NCBI RefSeq assembly: GCF_042678185.1
Contig: NZ_JBHUDQ010000007.1
Origin: Ramlibacter ginsenosidimutans
Lineage (GTDB): Bacteria > Pseudomonadota > Gammaproteobacteria > Burkholderiales > Burkholderiaceae_C
DNA: 64,000 bases
Reading direction: 5' to 3' (one strand)
The translations under genes were made by a program, and so were the position numbers. Every line of letters starts with the position of its first letter. Position 1 is the first letter of the stretch. Below the pieces are notes generated by a model. The model made no database searches. It was not told the DNA's origin and was given only the letters and a program-made list of their open reading frames with translations. Shown piece after piece: positions 7,704-14,258 of the stretch.

Positions 7704-9209
7704 ATGGGCACCTACGCGATCCGCATGCCCGACATCGGCGAAGGCATCGCCGAAGTGGAACTGGTCGCCTGGCACGTGCAGCCTGGCGATGCGGTGAAGG
7801 AAGACCAGGTGGTCGCCGACGTGATGACCGACAAGGCCACCGTGGAGATCCCCTCGCCCGTGTCAGGCCAGGTGCTGTCGCTCGGCGGCACGCCGGGCCA
7901 GGTGATGGCGGTGGGCTCGGAGTTGATCCGGCTGGAGGTAGAGGGGGCGGGGAATGTGAAGGAGGGGGCGGCGTCCGCGTCCGGGGAGAAGTCCGCGGCC
8001 GGGGAGGCGCCGGCGACTGCGGTGCCGCCGGCGGGCCGCGCGACATCGGCGGCTGCGGTGAAGCAGTCCGCGGCCGCTGCTGCAATCATCACGCCGGCCG
8101 CTGTGGAGCGCTCATCGCCCCTTCGCACGGCGGGGGCGCCCCTTGGCACGGCGGGGGCGGCCCCTGGTCCCGTTGCCGGCAAGGACCGAGGCGCCACCGC
8201 GTCCCCTCTCCCTCCCCCTCTGGGGGAGGGCCGGGGTGGGGGCGCTCCCGCGCACGCTGCATCCAGCCTGCGCACGGCACCCCCGGCTTTGTCCACCTCC
8301 GCGCTCCCCTCCCCGGCCGACAAGCCCCTCGCCTCCCCCTCCGTGCGCCACCACGCGCGCCAACTCGGCATCGATCTCGCATCCGTGCGCGGCAGCGGCC
8401 CCGGAGGCCGCATCACGCACGAAGACCTCGAGTCTCATGTCGCCGAAAGCAGCCGCCTCGTCACTGCAGGCCTCGCCACCGCACGCCCCACCCTCGCCCC
8501 GCGCGAAGGCGAGGAAGCCCTCCCCCTCACTGCCCTGCGCCGCCGCATCGCGCAGAAGATGCAGGAGTCCAAGCGCCGCATCCCGCACTTCAGCTACGTC
8601 GAGGAGATCGACGTCACCTCGCTGGAGGAAGTACGCGCGCAACTCAACGAACGCTTCGCCGCACGGCGCGGCAAGCTGACCCTGCTGCCCTTCATCGCCC
8701 GCGCGATCGTGCTTGCACTCGACGACTTCCCCCAGATGAACGCGCGCTTCGACGACGAGGCCGGCGTCGTCACGCGCTACCGGGCCGTGCACCTGGGGAT
8801 CGCAACGCAGACCGACGCCGGCCTCGCCGTGCCGGTGCTGCACCACGCGGAAGCGCAAGACCTCTGGGGCCTGGCGGCCGCAATCGCGCAACTCGCGGAG
8901 CGCACCCGCAACAACAAGGCCACGCGCGACGACCTCACCGGCTCCACGATCACGCTCACCAGCCTCGGCCCGCTGGGCGGCATCGCCAGCACGCCCGTGA
9001 TCAATCATCCCGAGGTGGCGATCGTGGGCGTCAACCGCATCGTCGAGCGGCCCATGTTCCGCGGCGGCGCGGTGGTGGCGCGCCAGCTGATGAACCTGTC
9101 CTCGTCGTTCGACCACCGCGTGATCGACGGCATGGATGCGGCGCGCTTCATCCAGGCCGTGCGGGGGTTGCTGGAACAGCCGGTGCTGCTGGTGGCCCAG
9201 GGCGCGTGA
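7704..9209 (+). CDS. bkdB: dihydrolipoamide branched-chain acyltransferase (E2) with long inserted linker
   Basis: E2 core of the branched-chain complex; it carries the acyl group on a lipoyl arm and transfers it to CoA. Residues 1-80 are a lipoyl domain with Lys44 in MTDKATVEIPSP. Residues about 210-247 are the E1/E3-binding domain (SVRHHARQLGIDL...GGRITHEDL). The rest is the catalytic domain with SFDHRVIDG (His471). At 501 residues it is about 80 longer than Pseudomonas BkdB. The surplus lies in an Ala/Pro/Gly linker (about 85-205) that contains a near-tandem repeat of GTAGAAP-like units and a GC-rich palindromic repeat translated in frame. No lipoamide dehydrogenase gene follows, so E3 must come from elsewhere. 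Confidence 0.93.
   Translation: MGTYAIRMPDIGEGIAEVELVAWHVQPGDAVKEDQVVADVMTDKATVEIPSPVSGQVLSLGGTPGQVMAVGSELIRLEVEGAGNVKEGAASASGEKSAAGEAPATAVPPAGRATSAAAVKQSAAAAAIITPAAVERSSPLRTAGAPLGTAGAAPGPVAGKDRGATASPLPPPLGEGRGGGAPAHAASSLRTAPPALSTSALPSPADKPLASPSVRHHARQLGIDLASVRGSGPGGRITHEDLESHVAESSRLVTAGLATARPTLAPREGEEALPLTALRRRIAQKMQESKRRIPHFSYVEEIDVTSLEEVRAQLNERFAARRGKLTLLPFIARAIVLALDDFPQMNARFDDEAGVVTRYRAVHLGIATQTDAGLAVPVLHHAEAQDLWGLAAAIAQLAERTRNNKATRDDLTGSTITLTSLGPLGGIASTPVINHPEVAIVGVNRIVERPMFRGGAVVARQLMNLSSSFDHRVIDGMDAARFIQAVRGLLEQPVLLVAQGA
8202..8250 (+). repeat. GC-rich palindromic repeat embedded in bkdB (copy 1)
   Basis: A palindrome built around CCCCCTCTGGGGGAGGG followed by GGGGTGGGGGCGCTCCCG. The second copy is at 60843-60887 in rluC, on the opposite strand. 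Both copies are read in the same strand and frame and give similar peptides (PLGEGRGGGAP here, PGEGGGGGTP in rluC). It lies in the flexible linker of BkdB, where extra residues would be tolerated. Confidence 0.75.
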
Positions 9210-9219
9210 GGCGGGCCCC

Positions 9220-9402
9220 TCACCGCTGTTCGGGATCCTTGGTCGCCTGCTTGACGTCGCCGTAGGCCTTCTGCACCTTGCCGGCCGCCTGCTTGCTGAG
9301 GCCCTTGGCCTGCTGCTTGCGGCTGCCGATCGCCTTGCCGACCTGCTCCTGCACCTTGCCGGCGACATCCTTCGCGGCGCCCTTCACCTGGTCCTTGTTC
9401 AT
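9220..9402 (-). CDS. CsbD-family stress protein
   Basis: A 60-residue, highly charged protein of the CsbD/YjbJ family, small helical proteins common under general stress with no defined biochemical role. The sequence begins MNKDQVKGAAKDVAGKVQEQ and continues with alternating Lys/Gln/Ala helices and a terminal KQATKDPEQ. The ATG at 9402 is chosen because AAGGAG ends six bases upstream; the frame extends further but only into non-conserved sequence. It is convergent to bkdB, with ten bases between the two stops, and begins the stress-type island on this strand. Confidence 0.88.
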   Translation of the reverse strand: MNKDQVKGAAKDVAGKVQEQVGKAIGSRKQQAKGLSKQAAGKVQKAYGDVKQATKDPEQR

Positions 9403-9469
9403 GGCCATCTCCTTCGATCGAGAACGGACGGAACATGAGGTTGCACTGCCGCCATGGCGACACACCACC

Positions 9470-10639
9470 TCATCGCAGAGCTTCCCCTGGCCCACGCGCT
9501 TTCGTGCGTCGGTCCCCGTGCCGGGGAAGACGGATCGTGAAGACGCAGCCCCTGCCCGGCACGTCCCGCACGCTCAGGGTGCCTCCATCGGCCTGCACAT
9601 TGGCCTGCGCAATCGTGAGTCCAAGGCCGAGGCCGCTCTTGTCCTGGTGGCGCTGGATGTGGGGCCTGAACATCGTTTCGACGGCGCCCGGCGGGAGCCC
9701 TCCGCAGTGGTCTTCGACGTCGATCGACACCATGCCGTCTTCCCCGGCGTGCGCATGCAGGGAGACCTCCGTGTGCGGGCGGGTGAACTTGAAGGCGTTC
9801 TGGAGCAGGTTGACCAGCGCGCCCAGAAGCGGCTCGCGGTGCCCCTCGATCTCGATCCCTGGCTCCACGTTCCTCACGGTCAAGGAACAGCCCAGCGCCT
9901 CGGCCTGCAGCATGGCGGCATTGCTGGCATCCGCAACGAAGGCGGCAAGCGAGAACACCTGGCGGTCCGTCGGCGGCTCCGTGGGCTCACGAATCTCCTC
10001 GAGGGAGCGCTCGACCAGCAGCGTGAGCGCCGCCAGGCTGCGCTTCAACACCGCGCCGGTCGCACCCGCGATCGGCAACTGGCCCGTCTCCAGCGCGGTC
10101 AGGGCGAGGCTCGCGGTGTGCAGCGAGTTGCGCAGCTCGTGGACGAGGAAGCCGAGTCGCTCCCTGGCCTGCGCCGAGAACTGCCGCGCCATGGTCAGAT
10201 CGCGCTGCGCGCTGAATTCCGTCACCGCATCCGCGATGGCATTGTCCAGGCAGCGGTTCAGCGTCCGGAATTCGTCGACACTGAAAGGCGCGTCCCGCTC
10301 CACTGCGAGATCGGTGATGGCCTGGCAAAGATCACCGTAGTCGTGAACGACCTGGTCCAGGGTGTACCCGAGCTCCAGCAGTTGCCGGCCGTGGGCGGTG
10401 GCACTGATCCCGATTTCGGACACTGCGCTCGCTTCGCCACCCGATGCGCCGGAAATCCTCAGGCTGTCGCCGAGATGGCCTTCGTTCTCCGCCTGCAGCG
10501 TCTTCGTCAACTGCTCCAGAAACAAAGGGACGCCGTTCTTCAGCTGCTCCGGAGTTGCAGCGCGGCGGGGACGCCGGGCGACTTTCGCCTTGCAGCGCTC
10601 GATCAACTCGTCACGGTTGTTGATCAGGAATTCGTGCAT
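9470..10639 (-). CDS. soluble sensor histidine kinase with RsbRD-like N-terminal domain
   Basis: A 389-residue two-component kinase without membrane segments. Residues 1-155 form a helical sensor-type region (MHEFLINNRDELIERCKAK...) resembling the RsbRD N-terminal domain. His167 in FLVHELRNSLHTA is the predicted phosphoacceptor. The ATPase domain shows the N box LVNLLQNAFKFT, the G1 box DHCGGLPPG and the G2 box GLGLGLTIAQ. The start at 10639 follows GGGGGGAT eight bases upstream; a GTG 36 bases earlier is less likely. No response regulator is adjacent, so its partner is unknown. The start lies 107 bases past the stop of the 49-aa membrane peptide gene, possibly in one transcript with it. Confidence 0.87.
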   Translation of the reverse strand: MHEFLINNRDELIERCKAKVARRPRRAATPEQLKNGVPLFLEQLTKTLQAENEGHLGDSLRISGASGGEASAVSEIGISATAHGRQLLELGYTLDQVVHDYGDLCQAITDLAVERDAPFSVDEFRTLNRCLDNAIADAVTEFSAQRDLTMARQFSAQARERLGFLVHELRNSLHTASLALTALETGQLPIAGATGAVLKRSLAALTLLVERSLEEIREPTEPPTDRQVFSLAAFVADASNAAMLQAEALGCSLTVRNVEPGIEIEGHREPLLGALVNLLQNAFKFTRPHTEVSLHAHAGEDGMVSIDVEDHCGGLPPGAVETMFRPHIQRHQDKSGLGLGLTIAQANVQADGGTLSVRDVPGRGCVFTIRLPRHGDRRTKARGPGEALR

Positions 10640-10746
10640 CGCGATCCCCCCTGTGTAGCCGGCTGCGGGTTCCACGCACCATCACACGCCCCAGGCGCCA
10701 CTGACGAGGACCAGCTCAGCGGCAGCCTTCGGCTTGAATCCGTGGA

Positions 10747-10896
10747 TCACCGTACAGGCCTGCCTCGCACCAGCCGGTAGATGAGCACCACGAGGGCGAT
10801 CACCACCAGCACGTGGATCAGGCCCCCCATCGTGTATGAGGTCGCCACGCCCAGGAGCCACAGGGCGAGCAGGACAATGACAAGAGCTTCGAGCAT
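10747..10896 (-). CDS. Lmo0937-type small membrane protein (49 aa)
   Basis: A very short gene read by translating the minus strand from ATG 10896 to TGA 10747. The product has 49 residues with two hydrophobic helices joined by a Ser-Tyr-Thr/Gly-Gly turn (ALWLLGVATSYTMGGLIHVL) and a basic tail RLVRGRPVR. That is the pattern of the Lmo0937 family of small membrane proteins, whose function is unknown. AGGAG lies six bases before the ATG. It follows the BON lipoprotein gene by 27 bases and is probably co-transcribed with it. Family members often occur with CsbD and BON proteins in stress islands, as here. Confidence 0.8.
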   Translation of the reverse strand: MLEALVIVLLALWLLGVATSYTMGGLIHVLVVIALVVLIYRLVRGRPVR

Positions 10897-10923
10897 GAAC
10901 TCTCTCCTCTGCGCATCGCTCGC

Positions 10924-11235
10924 TCAGGGCCGGACGATGATTTCGTTGCGGACCGACTTCACGCCCTTGACGCCGGAGGCGATCTGTTCCGCGGTGGACT
11001 TCTCGGTGCCGTTCTTGGCGAAGCCGGACAGAAGGACCGTGCCGTTGAGGGTTTCGACCTTGATGCTCGATGCCGCGACGTCCGGGTTCTCGACGAAGCG
11101 GGTCTTGATCGTGGTGGTGATCGTGGCGTCGTCGACGTAGGCACCGGTGGTTTCCTGGCCGCGAGAGACGGCGCACCCGCCGATCGAGAGGAGAACCGCC
11201 GCGGCAAGGGTGACGAAGGTGGAACGCATCATCAT
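10924..11235 (-). CDS. BON-domain lipoprotein (OsmY-like)
   Basis: A 103-residue protein with a lipoprotein-type signal: basic start, hydrophobic segment TLAAAVLLSI and lipobox IGGC (Cys22 after cleavage). The rest is a single BON domain (DDATITTTIKTRFVENPDV...VLLSGFAKN...VRNEIIV), a fold that binds phospholipid in periplasmic proteins such as OsmY and DolP. Three ATGs lie in tandem at the start; 11235 is preferred because AAGGAG ends six bases before it. It is followed closely by the 49-aa membrane peptide. A 24-bp perfect dyad lies 106 bases upstream of its start and may be an operator. Confidence 0.88.
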   Translation of the reverse strand: MMMRSTFVTLAAAVLLSIGGCAVSRGQETTGAYVDDATITTTIKTRFVENPDVAASSIKVETLNGTVLLSGFAKNGTEKSTAEQIASGVKGVKSVRNEIIVRP

Positions 11236-11340
11236 TTGGATCTCCTTGGAGGGTTGGACGGGTGCCTCGCCCGTGGCGCGGCAATAAGAAGGTATGACGC
11301 ACGACGCACAGGCGCAAGGGGACACACGTTCAGTTTCGAC

Positions 11341-11364
11341 GGCACTTGATCTTTCACAAGTGCC
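11341..11364. promoter_or_regulatory. Perfect 8-bp-arm dyad upstream of the BON lipoprotein gene
   Basis: GGCACTTG at 11341-11348 and CAAGTGCC at 11357-11364 form a perfect inverted repeat around an AT-rich 8-base centre (ATCTTTCA). It lies between the VIT gene stop and the BON gene start, both on the minus strand. No uridine run follows on either strand, so an operator is more likely than a terminator. The regulator is unknown. Confidence 0.6.
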
Positions 11365-11496
11365 AATTTCCTTCCGATGGCTTTGTGGCCTGGCGCACGG
11401 TGCGATCCAGGCGCGCGCGCCATCAAGCGGGATGGCGACTGCTGGCTTCGCGCGGCCCTCGTGCTCTACATCCTGAACGCTTTCGGAAGCAGGCTG

Positions 11497-12186
11497 CTAG
11501 ACAACGGCGCCGAACAAGGCGCCGACGCCGTACGTGAGCGCCATGGCCAGCGCTCCCCATAACCCGACGCGTCCCGCGCCCAAGGCGGCGGACGCACCGC
11601 CCGCACGGGCGGCCACGCCCCCCAGGACCACCAGCAAGGCCAGGGAGAGGGCTGTCACGCCTGCCGCCAGCATCGGTGGGCGCAGGAGCGCTGCCACCAG
11701 CAGCGGAACGACGGCGCCTGCGGTGAAGGAGCCCGCCGATGCGAAGGCCGCCTGCACGGGCCGCGCACGCGTCGCGTGCGAAATGCCGAGCTCGTCGCGC
11801 GCATGCGCCTCCAGCGCGTCCTTGGCCATCAGCTGCGTCGCAACCTGCGCCGCAAGGTCGCGATCGACGCCGCGTGCGACGTAAATCCCGGCGAGTTCCT
11901 GCTGTTCGGCTGCGGGTTGCGCCTGCAGCTCCTGCCGCTCGCGGCCCAGGTCCGACTTCTCCGTGTCCAGCTGCGAGCTGACGGAAACGTACTCGCCGGC
12001 GGCCATCGACATCGCGCCCGCCACCGTGCCGGCGATGCCCGCCATCATGATGGCTGCGGGCGCGGCGCCGCCGGCTGCCACGCCCAGCACGAGGCTTGCG
12101 GTGGACACGATGCCGTCGTTCGCCCCCAGGACCGCAGCTCGGAGCCACCCGATGCGTCCGGAGCGGTGCAGTTCACTGTGGCGCAT
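11497..12186 (-). CDS. VIT1/CCC1-family transporter
   Basis: A 229-residue integral membrane protein of the VIT1/CCC1 family, which moves iron or manganese out of the cytoplasm. Family hallmarks are the first helix AAVLGANDGIVSTASLVLGV, the second helix AGTVAGAMSMAAGEYVSVSSQ with its Asp/Glu/Met-rich face, and the charged cytoplasmic loop (RERQEL...ARGVDRDLAAQVATQLM). Three further hydrophobic segments complete the five-helix layout. The start ATG at 12186 faces the divergent Crp/Fnr gene at 12302, and a Crp-like dyad sits between them. The 261-base gap to the BON gene contains only the dyad noted there. Metal specificity is not determinable. Confidence 0.88.
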   Translation of the reverse strand: MRHSELHRSGRIGWLRAAVLGANDGIVSTASLVLGVAAGGAAPAAIMMAGIAGTVAGAMSMAAGEYVSVSSQLDTEKSDLGRERQELQAQPAAEQQELAGIYVARGVDRDLAAQVATQLMAKDALEAHARDELGISHATRARPVQAAFASAGSFTAGAVVPLLVAALLRPPMLAAGVTALSLALLVVLGGVAARAGGASAALGAGRVGLWGALAMALTYGVGALFGAVV

Positions 12187-12223
12187 GGTCGGCAGCAGGA
12201 TCTGTTAGCGCGGCAGCACCGTC

Positions 12224-12239
12224 TGTGCGGTGAGGCACA
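12224..12239. promoter_or_regulatory. Crp/Fnr-like operator TGTGC-N6-GCACA
   Basis: A perfect 5-bp dyad with the six-base spacer of classical Crp/Fnr sites lies between the divergent VIT gene (start 12186) and the Crp/Fnr gene (start 12302). Its location and architecture suggest binding by one of the two neighbouring Crp/Fnr-family proteins, giving autoregulation and control of the transporter. This is inferred from pattern alone. Confidence 0.55.
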
Positions 12240-12301
12240 TAGCGGCTTGTGTGCACCACCGCGCAGACGCGGTGCCGGATCCGTTGCAAGGTGGAGCGCC
12301 A

Positions 12302-13039
12302 ATGAGAAATCCCTTGTCCGTCCGCATCGAGAACACCGCGTCTTGCAACCGCCTGCTGACGCGATTGCCTCCGGCAGCCCGCGCGCAGTTCGTCGCGGCG
12401 TGCGAACGCGTCGAACTGGCGGCGGGCCAGGTGCTCCTGCGCGCGGGGCAGCGGGTGACTCACGCGTGGTTTCCGCTGGATGCCGTGCTGTCGGTCAGCC
12501 TCGCGGCCGAGGAACGGCGATCGATCGCAGTCGCGCTGGTCGGGCGCGAAGGCATGCTGGGCATTCCACTGCTGCTCGACGCAAATCAATCGGAGTGGGT
12601 CGCAACCGTCGCCCGGCCCGGCGCCGCGTTGCGCATCGAGGCGGCAGCACTGCGGCTGCAACTGGTGACGGGCAGCGAGCTGGAGAAGCGCCTGCGTCAC
12701 TATGTCCTCGCCTCCATCGCGCAGCTCGCCCGGGCGGTGCTGTGCACGCATTACCACCAGGTGGACCAGCGCCTGGCGCGCCTGCTGCTGATGCAACACG
12801 ACCGTGCGCCCGACGAGCCCTTGCATGTGACCCACGAAATGCTGGCAGCGACGCTCGGCGCTCGGCGCGCGGGCGTCACCCGCGCGGCACACGTCCTGCA
12901 GCTGAAGCAGTTGATCGCGTACCACCGTGGCGTAGTGACCATTCTCGATCGCGACGGCCTGCAGCGCGCTGCCTGCGCCTGCTACGCGGCAGACTGCGCC
13001 TCCTATGCCGCGCTCATGCGTCGGCATCCCGCCTGCTGA
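12302..13039 (+). CDS. Crp/Fnr-family transcriptional regulator 1
   Basis: A 245-residue regulator. Residues about 10-130 form a cyclic-nucleotide-binding-like beta roll (GQVLLRAGQRVTHAWFPLDAVLSV..., VALVGREGMLGIPLLL), without an obvious complete cyclic-nucleotide phosphate cassette. A long dimerisation helix follows, then a winged helix-turn-helix with recognition region THEMLAATLGARRAGVTRAA (about 178-197). The C-terminus carries a cysteine cluster (CACYAADCASY and a final Cys), a pattern I associate with this Crp subfamily; whether it binds a metal is unknown. The start at 12302 has GGAG seven bases upstream. It lies next to a second, related regulator and opposite the VIT gene. Confidence 0.88.
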   Translation: MRNPLSVRIENTASCNRLLTRLPPAARAQFVAACERVELAAGQVLLRAGQRVTHAWFPLDAVLSVSLAAEERRSIAVALVGREGMLGIPLLLDANQSEWVATVARPGAALRIEAAALRLQLVTGSELEKRLRHYVLASIAQLARAVLCTHYHQVDQRLARLLLMQHDRAPDEPLHVTHEMLAATLGARRAGVTRAAHVLQLKQLIAYHRGVVTILDRDGLQRAACACYAADCASYAALMRRHPAC

Positions 13040-13066
13040 TCCGTAGCAGGCTGCGGTCATCCGCAG
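13031..13066 (+). terminator. Two adjoining perfect hairpins at the 3' end of Crp/Fnr gene 1
   Basis: GCCTGC/GCAGGC (13031-13036 with 13046-13051) and CTGCGG/CCGCAG (13051-13056 with 13061-13066) form back-to-back stems across the stop codon. No uridine tract follows, so intrinsic termination would be weak; RNA 3'-end protection is an alternative. Confidence 0.4.
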
Positions 13067-13166
13067 GGCACTCCCGGTCGGTACATTGGCGTACGGAATA
13101 CTTGATCGCCGTCAATTGCATCCTCCATGAGCCCTCTACAAAGCAGGAGCCCAGGGGAGGTCTCAA

Positions 13167-13964
13167 GTGCCGGCTGCAGCCTTTGAAGTGAATAACAACC
13201 GTCTGCTCGCGTCCCTGCCGATGCAGGACAGCGAGCGGTGGCGCTCGTGCCTCGAGGCGGTGGCACTGGTGACGGGCCAGGTGCTGCACGAAGCACGCCA
13301 CGCGGCACGCTTCGCGTACTTCCCGATCGGTGCCGTCGTCTCCATGCAGCTCCCGTCCAACGACGGCGCCTGCGACGAAGTGGCGCTCGTGGGCCACGAA
13401 GGCATGGTGGGCATATCGACCTTCATGGGCAGCGTGTCGTACCTGCGCGCGGTGGTGCAACGCCCGGGCCCTGCCCTGCGAATGAACGCCGACCGCATGC
13501 GGGCCGAAGCCGAGAGTTCCACGGCCGTGCTGCGGCTGTTGCTGCAATACGTTGCCACCTGGGAGGCGCATATCGCGCTGGGGGTGGTGTGCAACCGCCA
13601 CCACAATCTGCAGCAGCGGCTGGCCCTGCGCCTGTTGCTCGGCATGGACCGCCAGCAGGACAGCAGGTTGGCGATCACGCATGAACAGCTGGCGGTGTTG
13701 CTCGGCGTGCGCCGCGAGAGCGTGACCGAGGAGGCGCGCAGGCTGCAGAACGCCGGCCTGATCCGGTACGCGCGCGGCCGCATCGCCGTCCTGGACCCGA
13801 CCGCGTTGGCGCAACGCTCCTGCTCGTGCCTGTCATTGCTGACAGGGGGATGGCAGCACAGCGAGCCCGGCGACAACCCCGCGACCGTCCCGACGTTCCA
13901 CGCAAGCCATACGCAGCCGCACCGCGAGCACAACGGGGACCCGGATGCCGCAAGGGCGTGGTGA
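13167..13964 (+). CDS. Crp/Fnr-family transcriptional regulator 2
   Basis: A 265-residue paralogue of the preceding regulator. The sensor roll includes GQVLHEARHAARFAYFPIGAVVSM and VALVGHEGMVGISTFMG; the winged helix-turn-helix includes THEQLAVLLGVRRESVTEEA (about 171-190), a good Crp-type recognition helix. A low-complexity hydrophilic tail of about 45 residues follows and is not part of the usual domain. The start is a GTG at 13167, with GGGGAGG nine bases upstream. An upstream gap of 127 bases separates it from the first Crp gene, so it may have its own promoter. Ligand unknown. Confidence 0.86.
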   Translation: MPAAAFEVNNNRLLASLPMQDSERWRSCLEAVALVTGQVLHEARHAARFAYFPIGAVVSMQLPSNDGACDEVALVGHEGMVGISTFMGSVSYLRAVVQRPGPALRMNADRMRAEAESSTAVLRLLLQYVATWEAHIALGVVCNRHHNLQQRLALRLLLGMDRQQDSRLAITHEQLAVLLGVRRESVTEEARRLQNAGLIRYARGRIAVLDPTALAQRSCSCLSLLTGGWQHSEPGDNPATVPTFHASHTQPHREHNGDPDAARAW

Positions 13965-14033
13965 CCGCCGCACGCCGGTGACGGCACTCCTTCAAGCCAC
14001 GAGAAACGTCAACCCACAACCGAGGTGAATCGA

Positions 14034-14213
14034 ATGAAGCCACAACCTGAGTCAAAGCCCGACGAACCGACCATGTCCGAATCGGAGATCCAACAGGGCG
14101 GAACCCGCAGCATCTCTACCGAAGACGCATTGGAACGAGCCGTGAAGCAGCACCCCCAGCGCGACGAACCCAAGGTCGATAGCGTGGAGCAGGACGAGCT
14201 GCCGCCGCCTTGA
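14034..14213 (+). CDS. small hydrophilic protein of unknown function (59 aa)
   Basis: Not recognised. The product is 59 residues, rich in Glu, Gln, Pro, Ser and Asp with no hydrophobic segment, so it is probably disordered and cytoplasmic; it ends DELPPP. The ATG at 14034 has GAGGTG six bases upstream, a good ribosome-binding site, which supports it as a real gene. It lies 69 bases after Crp/Fnr gene 2 and is convergent to the catabolic operon. Its position in the CsbD/BON island suggests a stress-related role, by context only. Confidence 0.6.
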   Translation: MKPQPESKPDEPTMSESEIQQGGTRSISTEDALERAVKQHPQRDEPKVDSVEQDELPPP

Positions 14214-14258
14214 AGATGAAGCGTTGCTGCGCGCCGACGCGCCGCCGCCGCAGCGCCA

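Noticed and set aside
13078..13094. GTAC-containing dyad before Crp/Fnr gene 2
   Set aside because: The only symmetric part is GTAC, itself a palindrome; arms do not extend, so the symmetry is not informative.
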